NCBI RefSeq assembly: GCF_003050745.1 | Contig: NZ_QAOF01000009.1 | Location: 62,001 to 126,000 of the forward strand | Reading direction: 5' to 3' | Origin: Sphingomonas sp. PP-CE-3G-477 | GTDB lineage: Bacteria; Pseudomonadota; Alphaproteobacteria; Sphingomonadales; Sphingomonadaceae | DNA: 64,000 nucleotides | In this document: positions 26,050 through 33,970 of the stretch, one piece after another | Layout: each line of letters opens with the position of its first letter | Numbering within the stretch: position 1 is the stretch's first letter | Position numbers and translations under genes: made by a program | Notes under the pieces: generated by a model | Seen by the model: only the letters and a program-made list of their open reading frames with translations | Database searches by the model: none | Told to the model about the DNA's origin: nothing

Positions 26050-26514
26050 ATGAAATATGCACTATCCTTGGGCCTCGCTGTGCTCGTCGGTATCGTCGCG
26101 CCGGTTCAGGCCAGTGCGGCCGAAACGTGCGAGGGCACGCCGGGCAACGGCAATGCAAAGTTGGTCCTCGAAGCGACGACGATGCACAATGCCGTCGGCG
26201 AAGTCGCCTTCACGGTGTATCCCGACGACAAGAAACGGTTTTTGGCAAAAGGCGCAAAGCTGGCACGGGTCCGCGTTGCTGCGACGACGCCCCGCGCGTG
26301 CTTCTGGTTGAAGCCCGGCTATTACGCGATCGCGCAATATCATGACGAGAACAGCGACCACAATTTCAACCGCACGCTGTTCACGCCCAAGGAGGGCTTC
26401 GGCTTTTCCAACGATGCTCCGACATCGATCGGGTTGCCGTCGTTCGAGGCTGTTCGAGTCGCGCTGCCGGCGTCGGGAACGGTCGTGCGGATGAAGATGC
26501 GGTACCGCCGTTAG
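26050..26514 (+). CDS. Secreted DUF2141 protein
   Basis: 154 residues. A signal peptide of about 23 residues (MKYALSLGLAVLVGIVAPVQ, then ASAAE) is followed by a DUF2141 domain. Typical signs are VAFTVYPDD near residue 58, the RACFWLKPGYYAIAQYHDEN segment, and N-x-x-LFTPKEGFGFSND. The family is predicted to be a small beta-sandwich of unknown function in the periplasm, often near carotenoid or envelope genes. ATG 26050 is preferred to 25999 because it starts the signal peptide directly. Confidence 0.88.
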   Translation: MKYALSLGLAVLVGIVAPVQASAAETCEGTPGNGNAKLVLEATTMHNAVGEVAFTVYPDDKKRFLAKGAKLARVRVAATTPRACFWLKPGYYAIAQYHDENSDHNFNRTLFTPKEGFGFSNDAPTSIGLPSFEAVRVALPASGTVVRMKMRYRR

Positions 26515-26645
26515 GGTGAACCGGTCTCCGTCGACGCGGAACCGAAATCTTCCTGACATAAATTTGTAGCGGTTACGGACCGTGACGGGTAGTTTGTATT
26601 GTGGCTGATGCTGTTTCCAACTTTCAGGCCTTTGGAGGGCGCCCA

Positions 26646-27668
26646 GTGTCGCCATCGGCATGGATACCCGACGTCCTGTCGGACCCCGTCGGCGTGAGCC
26701 CGCGCGAGGCGGCGGCGAAGATCCGCACCGGCATCATCTGCAACCCGAAAAGCCACCGTAACCGCAGCAGCGTCGAGGCGACCAAGCCGTTCCTGTCGGG
26801 CACCGTGCTCGCGGTAACGCCGCGTACGCAAGCCGAACTCGCCGAAGTGCTGACCGATTTCGCGCGCCACGGTATCGAACTGCTGGTGATCGACGGCGGC
26901 GACGGGACGATCCGCGACGTAATGACCGCCGCCGCGCGCGTCTGGACCGGCGCTGCACCCCGTGTGGCGATCGTGCCGTCGGGCAAGACCAACGCGCTCG
27001 CACTCGATCTCGGCATCCCCGACAGCTGGACGCTCGACCAGGCGCTCACCGCGGCGCGCGACGGCAACGTCAAGACCCGCAGCCCGATCGAGATCGTCCG
27101 CAAGGACAATGGCACGCGTCTGCACGGTTTCCTGTTCGGCGCGGGCGCGTTCGTCCAGGCCACCGCGCTGGCGCAGCGCACCCACCGCGCGGGCGCGTTC
27201 AATGGCGTCGCCGTCGGACTGGCGCTGTGCTGGGCGATCCTCCAGACGCTGTTCGGCGGCGCCAACAGCGCGTGGCGCGCAGGCACCCGGATGCGGATCC
27301 GGTTTCAGGGCGGCGAGACTTCGGGTGCGCATGCTCCGGGTGCGAACACCAACTCCGACCGCGCACGCTACATCATGCTGGCGTCGACGCTGAAGCGGAT
27401 GCCGGTCGGTATCCGCCCGTTCGGCGTACCGCGCGCGGGCATGAAGACGCTGGTCGTCGACGCGCCGCCGCGCTGGCTGGCGGCTGCGACACCGTTGATC
27501 GTGACGGGCTCGCCCGCCGCATGGCTCGATCGGGCCGGCTATCACCGGATCGACGCGCCGTCGCTCGACCTGTCGATGGACTCGGGCTTCATCCTCGACG
27601 GCGAAATCTATCCGGGTGGCGACCTGATCGTCCGCGAAGGCAAGCCGCTCCGCTTCGTCGTCCCGTGA
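26646..27668 (+). CDS. Diacylglycerol kinase catalytic-domain (DAGK_cat) protein
   Basis: 340 residues from GTG 26646, chosen because GGAGGG lies 5 nt upstream; an in-frame GTG at 26601 would add 15 residues but has no ribosome site. The DAGK signature IDGGDGTIRDVM is at about 82-93, preceded by ICNPKSHRNRS (compare NP.sG). The C-terminal half has the beta-sandwich of the YegS/DgkB fold ending LDGEIYPGGDL. It should phosphorylate a lipid (diacylglycerol to phosphatidate, or a sphingoid base). The next gene, coupled by a GTGA overlap, looks like a TAM41-type CDP-DAG synthase, which would use phosphatidate. Confidence 0.85.
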   Translation: MSPSAWIPDVLSDPVGVSPREAAAKIRTGIICNPKSHRNRSSVEATKPFLSGTVLAVTPRTQAELAEVLTDFARHGIELLVIDGGDGTIRDVMTAAARVWTGAAPRVAIVPSGKTNALALDLGIPDSWTLDQALTAARDGNVKTRSPIEIVRKDNGTRLHGFLFGAGAFVQATALAQRTHRAGAFNGVAVGLALCWAILQTLFGGANSAWRAGTRMRIRFQGGETSGAHAPGANTNSDRARYIMLASTLKRMPVGIRPFGVPRAGMKTLVVDAPPRWLAAATPLIVTGSPAAWLDRAGYHRIDAPSLDLSMDSGFILDGEIYPGGDLIVREGKPLRFVVP

Positions 27669-28570
27669 CCACATTGGACGACGTCGTCCGGCGCCAGCTT
27701 CGCGCCTCGACGATCCCGGCGGTCCGCGATGTCGCGGCCCTGCTCGCCGAGCCGTCCGACGTGGTGGCAGTTCTCTTCTACGGCTCGAACCTGCGCACCG
27801 GACTGACCGAGGGCGTGCTCGACTTCTACGTGCTGACCGCCGGCCCGCCCGAGCGCGGCATCTGGCCGACCGTCAGCTATCGTGAGTTCGACCTGCACGG
27901 CGAAACGCTGCGCGCGAAGATTGCGACGATGCGGCTGACGACGTTCGCGAAGGCCGCCGCGGCCCGTACGCTCGACACCACGATCTGGACACGGTTCGTC
28001 CAGCCCTCAGCCCTGGTCTGGGTTCGCGATGGTGCAACTACCCAGGCGGTGGCGACGGCTATCGGCGATGCGGCGAAGTCGGCGGCGCGGTTCGCCGCGG
28101 CGCTCGGCCCCGACAGCGGCACGGCAGACGAGTATTGGCGGGCGCTGTTTCGCCAGACCTACGCCGCCGAACTACGCGTCGAACGCAAGGGCCGCGAGGG
28201 GCAGATCCTCCAGTTCGATCCGGGGCGCTACGACGCGCTGCTTCCCCTGGCATGGGCGGCGGATGGTATCGCGTTCGTCGACAACGCCGGCGTGCTGCAA
28301 CCTGCGCCCCCCCCCGCACAGCGCGCGCGCCTGTTGCAGGCTTGGCGCCATTGCCGGCGCGCGGGCAAGCCGATCAACGTCGTTCGCCTCGTCCGCGCCG
28401 CCTTCACCTTCGAAGGTGCCGCGCGCTACGGTGCATGGAAGGTCGAGCGCCATACGGGGATCCCCGTGCCGATGACGCCGTGGCGAGAGAAGCATCCGAT
28501 CCTCGCGGCCCCTGGCGTGTTCTGGCGGGTGTGGCGGGCACGCGCCAACGAGGCTGCGAAACCGGCATGA
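27665..28570 (+). CDS. TAM41-like phosphatidate cytidylyltransferase candidate (nucleotidyltransferase fold)
   Basis: 301 residues starting at GTG 27665 (GTGA overlap with the kinase gene). FYGSNLRTG (38-46) followed by EGVLDFYVL (49-57) resembles the YGSGV...MLDFVF nucleotidyltransferase core of mitochondrial TAM41, which makes CDP-diacylglycerol from phosphatidate and CTP. Later segments (TTFAKAAAARTLDTTIWTRF, and a Y-AELR motif near 172) also follow the TAM41 order. No transmembrane helices of the CdsA type are present. Recognition is by motif comparison from memory, so moderate. The flanking DAG kinase and MobA-like genes are consistent with lipid-nucleotide chemistry. The annotated alternative would be a protein of unknown function. 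Confidence 0.6.
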   Translation: MTTLDDVVRRQLRASTIPAVRDVAALLAEPSDVVAVLFYGSNLRTGLTEGVLDFYVLTAGPPERGIWPTVSYREFDLHGETLRAKIATMRLTTFAKAAAARTLDTTIWTRFVQPSALVWVRDGATTQAVATAIGDAAKSAARFAAALGPDSGTADEYWRALFRQTYAAELRVERKGREGQILQFDPGRYDALLPLAWAADGIAFVDNAGVLQPAPPPAQRARLLQAWRHCRRAGKPINVVRLVRAAFTFEGAARYGAWKVERHTGIPVPMTPWREKHPILAAPGVFWRVWRARANEAAKPA

Positions 28571-29322
28571 GCACGGGTTTCAGCGCACTGATCCTCGCGG
28601 GCTCGCGTGGCGGCGTCGATCCCGTCGCAGCTTACGGCGGCGCGTCGCACAAGGCGCTGATCCTGCTCGACGGCAAGACCCTGCTCGCGCGCGTCGCCCA
28701 GTCGCTGCGAGACGCGGGCGCGACGCGGATCGCCGTTTCGGTATCGGACGACAGGGTCCGCGCCCACGCGATCGCGCTGGGTCTTACCGTCCTGACGGCC
28801 GCCGCCGGCCCCAGCCTCAGCGTCCGCGAGGGCATCGAGGCACTCGGCACGCCGTTGCTCGTCACCACGGCCGACCACGCGCTGCTCCAGCCCGAATGGA
28901 TCACGCGCTTCCTCGCCGATGCGCCCCCGAAGGCCGACGTAGCGGCATTGCTCGCACGTCAGGACGTGATCGAGGCCGCCGCCCCCGGCACGCGCCGAAC
29001 CTATCTGCGCTTCGCCGACGGGGCATGGTCCGGCTGCAACCTGTTCTACTTCGCGACGCCGCGCTCGGTCGCTGCGCTCGATCTGTGGGCGCAGGTCGAA
29101 GCGGATCGCAAGCGGCCTTGGCGGATCGTCCGTCGGCTCGGCATCGGCACGTTGTTCCGCTATCTTTCTGGCCGGTTGACGCTGGTCGCAGCGATCGCGC
29201 ACCTCGGTCGGCTTGCCGGCCTCGACGCAGCGGCGGTGGCGAGCCCGTTCGGGCTTGCGGCGGTCGATGTCGACAAACCCGCCGATCTCGATCTGGTCCG
29301 GAGGTTGATCGCGAACGGCTGA
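28567..29322 (+). CDS. MobA-like NTP transferase
   Basis: 251 residues, coupled to the TAM41-like gene by ATGA. It starts with ALILAGSRGGVDPVAA and continues KALILLDGKTLLARVAQSL; a central TTADHAL (about 97-103) carries the metal-binding Asp. It resembles the MobA-like/IspD-like nucleotidyltransferase superfamily, but the substrate-specific motifs of MobA, IspD or MocA are not seen. A role in making a CDP- or GDP-activated headgroup for the lipid pathway of the two upstream genes is plausible inference. Confidence 0.72.
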   Translation: MSTGFSALILAGSRGGVDPVAAYGGASHKALILLDGKTLLARVAQSLRDAGATRIAVSVSDDRVRAHAIALGLTVLTAAAGPSLSVREGIEALGTPLLVTTADHALLQPEWITRFLADAPPKADVAALLARQDVIEAAAPGTRRTYLRFADGAWSGCNLFYFATPRSVAALDLWAQVEADRKRPWRIVRRLGIGTLFRYLSGRLTLVAAIAHLGRLAGLDAAAVASPFGLAAVDVDKPADLDLVRRLIANG

Positions 29323-29348
29323 AGCGGCGTCGTTACGACGGAGCCGCT
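29323..29348 (+). terminator. Hairpin after the lipid operon
   Basis: AGCGGC-GTCGT-T-ACGAC-GGA-GCCGCT folds into a strong stem with a one-base loop and a three-base bulge, 1 nt after the stop codon. No T-run follows, so it may be Rho-assisted or only a processing hairpin. Confidence 0.4.
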
Positions 29349-29480
29349 GCGACGGCCTGCGCCAATTCCACGAAGAAATAGCGTGACCGGCCTGTTCGCC
29401 CCTGTCCCCAAGCGCTGGCTTGGTGCAAAGCGCCGCGCATGCAAACGTACGCGCCCCAAACCGCCCCGCATGCCCGTGGC

Positions 29481-30209
29481 ATGACCTCGATCGGCATCTA
29501 CGGCAGCGCAGGACGCATGGGTCGCGCGATCGTCGACGCGATCGAAGCCGCCGGTGCGACGCTCGCTGGTGGCGTCGACGCACGTGAGGATCCCAACGCG
29601 CTCGCACAGACCGCCGACGTGCTGGTCGATTTCTCGACCGCGTCCGCCGTCGAAGCACACCTCGCCGCCGCGCGCGCGGCTGGTACCGCTATCGTCATCG
29701 GTACGACCGGCCTTTCGCCGCAGCATCAGTCGATGATCGACGCGGCCGCGAACGATATTGCCGTGCTGCAGACCGGCAACACCTCGCTCGGCGTGACGCT
29801 GCTCGGCATCCTGGTGCGCGAAGCCGCCGCGCGCCTCGGCTCGGACTGGGACGTCGAGATCGTCGAGATGCACCACAAGCACAAGGTCGATGCCCCCTCC
29901 GGCACCGCCCTGCTGCTCGGCGAAGCGGCAGCCAAGGGGCGCGGCACCACGCTTGCCGAACTCCGCGTCGACAGCCGCGCCGGGCTCGTCGGTGCACGAA
30001 CCGAGGGGACCATCGGCTTCGCGTCGCTTCGTGGCGGCTCGGTGATCGGCGATCACAGCGTGATCTTCGCGGGCGAAGGCGAGCGGATCGAACTCAACCA
30101 CCGCGGCGACGATCGCTCGATCTTCGCGCGCGGCGCCGTACGCGCGGCGATCTGGCTCGCTGGCCAACCCGCCGGGCGCTACCGGATGGGCGACGTGCTC
30201 GGACTGTGA
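29481..30209 (+). CDS. dapB: 4-hydroxy-tetrahydrodipicolinate reductase
   Basis: 242 residues. NAD(P)-dependent reductase of the diaminopimelate/lysine pathway, cytoplasmic. The N-terminal IGIYGSAGRMGRAIV is the dinucleotide-binding loop. The central EMHHKHKVDAPSGTAL (about 132-147) is the DapB signature with catalytic His and Lys. ATG 29481 is chosen because it begins the Rossmann strand; an ATG at 29439 would add a 14-residue tail of no recognisable character. It overlaps nth (GTGA). Confidence 0.96.
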   Translation: MTSIGIYGSAGRMGRAIVDAIEAAGATLAGGVDAREDPNALAQTADVLVDFSTASAVEAHLAAARAAGTAIVIGTTGLSPQHQSMIDAAANDIAVLQTGNTSLGVTLLGILVREAAARLGSDWDVEIVEMHHKHKVDAPSGTALLLGEAAAKGRGTTLAELRVDSRAGLVGARTEGTIGFASLRGGSVIGDHSVIFAGEGERIELNHRGDDRSIFARGAVRAAIWLAGQPAGRYRMGDVLGL

Positions 30210-30871
30210 AGAAGGCGGACGTCGTCGAATTCTACGCGCGTCTGGCGGAGGCCGATCCGCATCCCGAGACCGAGCTGGAATTCGTCAATCCCTACACGCT
30301 CGTCGTGGCTGTGGCGCTCTCCGCGCAGGCGACCGACGTCGGCGTCAACAAGGCGACGCGCGCGGTGTTCCGCGACGTCGACACGCCCGAGAAGATGATC
30401 GCGCTGGGCATCGACGAACTCAAGCGCCACATCAAGACGATCGGCCTGTTCAACACCAAGGCAAAGAACGTCATCGCGTTGTCGCAGATGCTGATCGACG
30501 ATTTCGGCGGCGAAGTACCGGCGGACCGCGAGTCGCTCGAACGCCTGCCGGGCGTGGGCCGCAAGACCGCCAACGTCGTGATGAACGTCGCGTTCGGCGC
30601 GGAGACGTTCGCCGTCGACACGCACATCTTCCGCGTCGGCAACCGCACGGGCCTCGCACGGGGCAAGACTCCCTTGGCGGTCGAGCTGAAACTCGACAAG
30701 GCGACCCCACAGCCGTTCCGCCTCCACGCGCATCACTGGCTGATCCTGCACGGCCGCTATGTCTGCAAGGCACGTACGCCCGAATGCTGGCGGTGCATCG
30801 TCGCAGATCTCTGCGCGTTCAAACCCAAGACGCCGCCGCCCAAGGTCAGGAATGCCATACCGACGAAGTGA
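30206..30871 (+). CDS. nth: Endonuclease III
   Basis: 221 residues, base-excision repair glycosylase/AP lyase for oxidised pyrimidines. The helix-hairpin-helix [14 protein letters not shown] (about 113-126) contains the catalytic Lys; the catalytic Asp follows in [13 protein letters not shown]. The C-terminal 4Fe-4S cluster Cys pattern C-x6-C-x2-C-x5-C is present in [20 protein letters not shown] start at 30206 overlaps the dapB stop. Confidence 0.96.
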   Translation: MKKADVVEFYARLAEADPHPETELEFVNPYTLVVAVALSAQATDVGVNKATRAVFRDVDTPEKMIALGIDELKRHIKTIGLFNTKAKNVIALSQMLIDDFGGEVPADRESLERLPGVGRKTANVVMNVAFGAETFAVDTHIFRVGNRTGLARGKTPLAVELKLDKATPQPFRLHAHHWLILHGRYVCKARTPECWRCIVADLCAFKPKTPPPKVRNAIPTK

Positions 30872-30930
30872 CGCGCGGGCATCAAAACGGCTGGCGCCCC
30901 GCCCCCAGCTTTGCTAGGCGCTCCCATCTG

Positions 30931-31007
<77 letters not shown>

Positions 31008-31011
31008 AACT

Positions 31012-31863
31012 TCATTTATTATCCCCTGATTTCAATGCCTTAGCGGCATCTTTGGCTAACCTTTCAGCGAGGTTAGCCAAAAGCTTTATTGCGGCGGTGT
31101 CTGAAAGTGTGCGCTGGTCCGCCGCTGCGGTGTATCGCGCGACCTCGCTATCGGTCGTGTGACCGGTCCACGCCTTGATCTCTTGATTCGAGCAACCTGC
31201 TTCGGCGAAGCGACGCGCAGCGGCTTTGCGCAGGCCGTGTGCCGAACAATTCGGCAGGCCGGCTTCGTCACACCACTGCCGGAATTTGTTGCCGAACCCC
31301 TTCACGGAGAACTGCTTGCCGAACTCCGTCACGACGAAGATCGCGCCGATTGTTGGGGTCGCCAGGATCGATTCGGCCAGGCCGTGCATGATCGGTAGCG
31401 AGACGAAGACCTTCGTCTTTTCCTGCGTGAGTTCGAGCCGAGTGTCTCGGATGCTGGCGGGGCCCATCTTTCGAGCATCGCCACCGCGCTGGCCGGTCCA
31501 GATCATCAAATCGAAGGCCAGCCGCGCGACCGTACCGATGACGTGACGCCGCTCGTAGGCCGCGATTTCTTCCTCGGTCCAGCTGTGGAACCCGCCGCCG
31601 CTGACCTTAAAAGGGCGCGTGACGATGACCGGGTTGGTGCCAGCCATGCCGATTCGCATGGCGAACTTCATCAGCGCGGAGAGCCGCTTGCGCAGCATGT
31701 TCGCGGACGTCCGATGCGGCAGCAACTCGGCGAGCATCGCCTCGACGTGCCGCGGTTGCAGTTCTCGCACCATAATCTCGCCGTAGCGCCGCCCCTTGCG
31801 GGTCCGTGCGCGCCAGCGTTCCAGCGTCCCGCGATAGACGACGCGGGTATCCCTGCTCGCCCG
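31012..31863 (-). pseudogene. Tyrosine recombinase (phage-type integrase), 5'-truncated
   Basis: The catalytic domain is complete: Arg in WTGQRGGDARKM, HGLRKAAARRF, the WTGHTTDSEVARYT segment with the second His and nucleophile Tyr. The core-binding domain is present from about RVVYRGTLERWRARTRKGRR, but the frame opens directly after a TAG at 31864-31866, which is the stop codon of the neighbouring globin gene, so the N-terminal arm-binding domain is gone. First ATG in frame is 31773 (253 residues). The stop is 5 nt from the tRNA-Arg 3' end. It is most likely a relic of an island integrated at the tRNA and since deleted; no second copy of the tRNA end was found in the window. Confidence 0.8.
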
Positions 31864-32331
31864 CTAGCGGGTGACGACATCGTGTTTCATCGGCGCGAGC
31901 TTGGCGAGCAACGCGTTCTGCGCGCGGAACGCGACGTGCTCGCGGGTCATCGCAGCCTGGAGGTTTTCGACGAGCGCGTTCATGTCCTTTGCCTGGATCC
32001 CCAGATCCTTGTGCGCGGTCGCCATGTCGCGGCCCGAATAGCTGCAGCCGCCGGCCAGCAGATAACAGAACTGCTCTTTCAGCGTACGGCGCAGGCGGAC
32101 CATGTCCTGCCCCTTGAAGATGTCACCGATGCGCGGGTCCGCCTGGCTCGTCGTGACGAGGTCGTCGACGACGCGGTCTATCCCCGCGCGACCGTGGAAC
32201 GCCTCCAGCAGGGCCGTGTCCCTGGCGGGGCGGGCACCGGCATGGGTATCGCGCATGATATAGGGTGCGACCGGGTCTTCCCCGGCCAGCGCGGGCGCGA
32301 CTTGCAGCAGCGCGACCAGCAACGAAAGCAT
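31864..32331 (-). CDS. Exported truncated haemoglobin (group I-like)
   Basis: 155 residues. A hydrophobic signal peptide (MLSLLVALLQVAPALAG, cleavage after about residue 17) precedes a truncated globin domain: GRAGIDRVVDDLV (helix A/B), FKGQDMVRLRRTLKEQFCYL, then MATAHKDLGI with the proximal His. ATG 32331 is selected because GAGGAG lies 6 nt upstream; the ATG at 32337 would abut that site. Truncated globins bind O2/NO and may detoxify NO; a periplasmic location is unusual and is predicted only from the signal peptide. It is followed by the integrase relic and preceded by a DUF3034 gene, 10 bp away, likely one operon. Confidence 0.82.
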   Translation of the reverse strand: MLSLLVALLQVAPALAGEDPVAPYIMRDTHAGARPARDTALLEAFHGRAGIDRVVDDLVTTSQADPRIGDIFKGQDMVRLRRTLKEQFCYLLAGGCSYSGRDMATAHKDLGIQAKDMNALVENLQAAMTREHVAFRAQNALLAKLAPMKHDVVTR

Positions 32332-32341
32332 CGTCATCTCC

Positions 32342-33226
32342 TCAAAATGCCGCCTGGAGCGACAGGAATCCGCCGCGTTGGCGATCCGCGGTGGCGATCG
32401 AACCCAGGTCGACATACGCCGCGGTCGCGGTCAGGTTCTTGCCGATCCCATAGGCGACATAGGCGGTTGCCCAATCGTCCTCCCTTGCGAAACGGAGATT
32501 GTCAGGCTTGGAGCGATATTCGCCGCCGACCAACAATCGCCGCGAGACTTGATACCCGAGCGTCGCTTCGCACTGGAGCGTGCGAGCCTTGCCGGCATCG
32601 CCGCCGAAGCCAAGCAGGCCGTTCTGGTTGGCCTTGGTATAGCGGGCGGTCGCGCCGACCAGGATGCTCTGGCGCAGCAACAGTTTGGTTGCGGCTATGT
32701 AGAAATCGGTACCGCTGGCGTGTCGCGCACCGACCGCGGCGGCGATCGGCGCATCGAGGTTGTGCTTGTACTGCATCCCGACCGCGATCTGCGGCAAATA
32801 AGGGCTGCCATAAACCGCATCGCCCGCCAGCCGCATTTTTGCACCGAACACGTCCTGATCGAGCGTGGTGCCGCGACCGATGCCGAGCCTGCCGCCAACC
32901 GCGCGTGTATCAAGCGACTGGCGTGCATAGCTCAGCTCGAGGCGATCCTCGAGGCCGACCGCTGCACCGTAGCTTGCGAAGCGGAAGTCCGGGAGGACGA
33001 TGCCGGAGACGTGCAGCGATCCGCCGACGCCGTCTGTGGTTTCGTTGCCGGCAATCAGCGCCCAGGTCGAGATGCCCCCGCCCGAGCTCCCCTCGATCGT
33101 CGTGACGCCGTTGGTCAGCATCAGCTTGCCCCCCGCACGCCCGTCCTGCGCGAATGCGGGCGACAACGCGAGTGCGCCTAGCAGGGGAATCAAGGCAGTC
33201 GATCGGCGTATCGGAGGTCTACACAA
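32342..33226 (-). CDS. DUF3034 outer-membrane beta-barrel-like protein
   Basis: About 294 residues. N-terminal signal (basic RPPIRRS, then TALIPLLGALALSPAFAQ) followed by GGKLMLTNGVTTIEGSSGGG, the opening of DUF3034 proteins, and alternating beta-strand sequence to a terminal Phe, as in outer-membrane barrels. No ATG or GTG is in frame near the signal; TTG at 33226 gives a good signal peptide but has no clear Shine-Dalgarno site, so the start is uncertain. DUF3034 has no established function. It is divergent from a cupredoxin gene across 144 bp and in front of the globin gene. Confidence 0.75.
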   Translation of the reverse strand: MCRPPIRRSTALIPLLGALALSPAFAQDGRAGGKLMLTNGVTTIEGSSGGGISTWALIAGNETTDGVGGSLHVSGIVLPDFRFASYGAAVGLEDRLELSYARQSLDTRAVGGRLGIGRGTTLDQDVFGAKMRLAGDAVYGSPYLPQIAVGMQYKHNLDAPIAAAVGARHASGTDFYIAATKLLLRQSILVGATARYTKANQNGLLGFGGDAGKARTLQCEATLGYQVSRRLLVGGEYRSKPDNLRFAREDDWATAYVAYGIGKNLTATAAYVDLGSIATADRQRGGFLSLQAAF

Positions 33227-33370
33227 TGTCGGGTCGATGACCGGTTTCGGGGGATGCTCGCGGCCAGGCCGGAAACATCGAATTTGAACGTTTAATGGAC
33301 CCAAAATGGTTTTTCGTGGGTAAACAACGTCTTCACGAGTTCGAAAGCGCGCAGCGTTAACCTCGCTGGT

Positions 33371-33970
33371 ATGGTGTACCGCGTCTTTCCGCTCGTTCTT
33401 GCTCTCCTCGGCCTCGGCCTGCCCTCGACCGGGTCTGCGGCGACCGTTTCGATCGATATCCGCGCGATCGACGGTAGACCGCTGGCCGGTGCGGTCGTCA
33501 CGATCGAAACGCCCAAGGCGCCCGCGGCAACGGTGCGCGGACCCTATAATGTGGAACAGCGCGACATCGCGTTCCAGCCGCACGTCCTGATCGTACCGGT
33601 CGGCGCGACGGTCGGCTTTCCGAACCGCGACAAGGTACGGCACCATGTCTATTCCTTCTCGAAGGCGAAGAAGTTCGACCTGAAGCTCTATGGTCGCGAA
33701 GATGCGCGGACTGTGGTTTTCGACAAACCCGGCATCGTGCCGCTCGGCTGCAACATCCACGATGCGATGAACGGTTTCGTCTACGTCACCGCGACGCCCT
33801 TTGCGGCGCTGACCGACGGCGCGGGGCATGTCACGATCGACGGCGTGCCGGTGGGGCGCGCGACGGTGCGTGTCTGGCACCCCTCGATCCGTGCGCCGGG
33901 CAGCACCGCGTCGCAGCCCGTGACCGTCGGATCCTCCGGGCTGACGACGATCTTCGCGCTGCACCGATGA
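33371..33970 (+). CDS. Periplasmic cupredoxin-like (methylamine utilization-type) protein
   Basis: 199 residues. Signal peptide about 23 residues (VFPLVLALLGLGLPSTGSAA). The middle region has the cupredoxin fold with likely copper ligands His in KVRHHVYSF, Cys and His in GCNIHDAMNG and the following Met. A C-terminal carboxypeptidase-regulatory-like extension (VPVGRATVRVWHP) is also visible. Often annotated as methylamine utilization protein, but no methylamine genes are nearby. It overlaps the GGDEF/EAL gene start, so the two are co-expressed. Electron transfer or copper sensing in the periplasm is inferred. Confidence 0.82.
   Translation: MVYRVFPLVLALLGLGLPSTGSAATVSIDIRAIDGRPLAGAVVTIETPKAPAATVRGPYNVEQRDIAFQPHVLIVPVGATVGFPNRDKVRHHVYSFSKAKKFDLKLYGREDARTVVFDKPGIVPLGCNIHDAMNGFVYVTATPFAALTDGAGHVTIDGVPVGRATVRVWHPSIRAPGSTASQPVTVGSSGLTTIFALHR

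Noticed and set aside
33371..33970. True methylamine utilisation function for the cupredoxin
   Set aside because: No methylamine dehydrogenase genes nearby; only the fold and copper ligands are supported.
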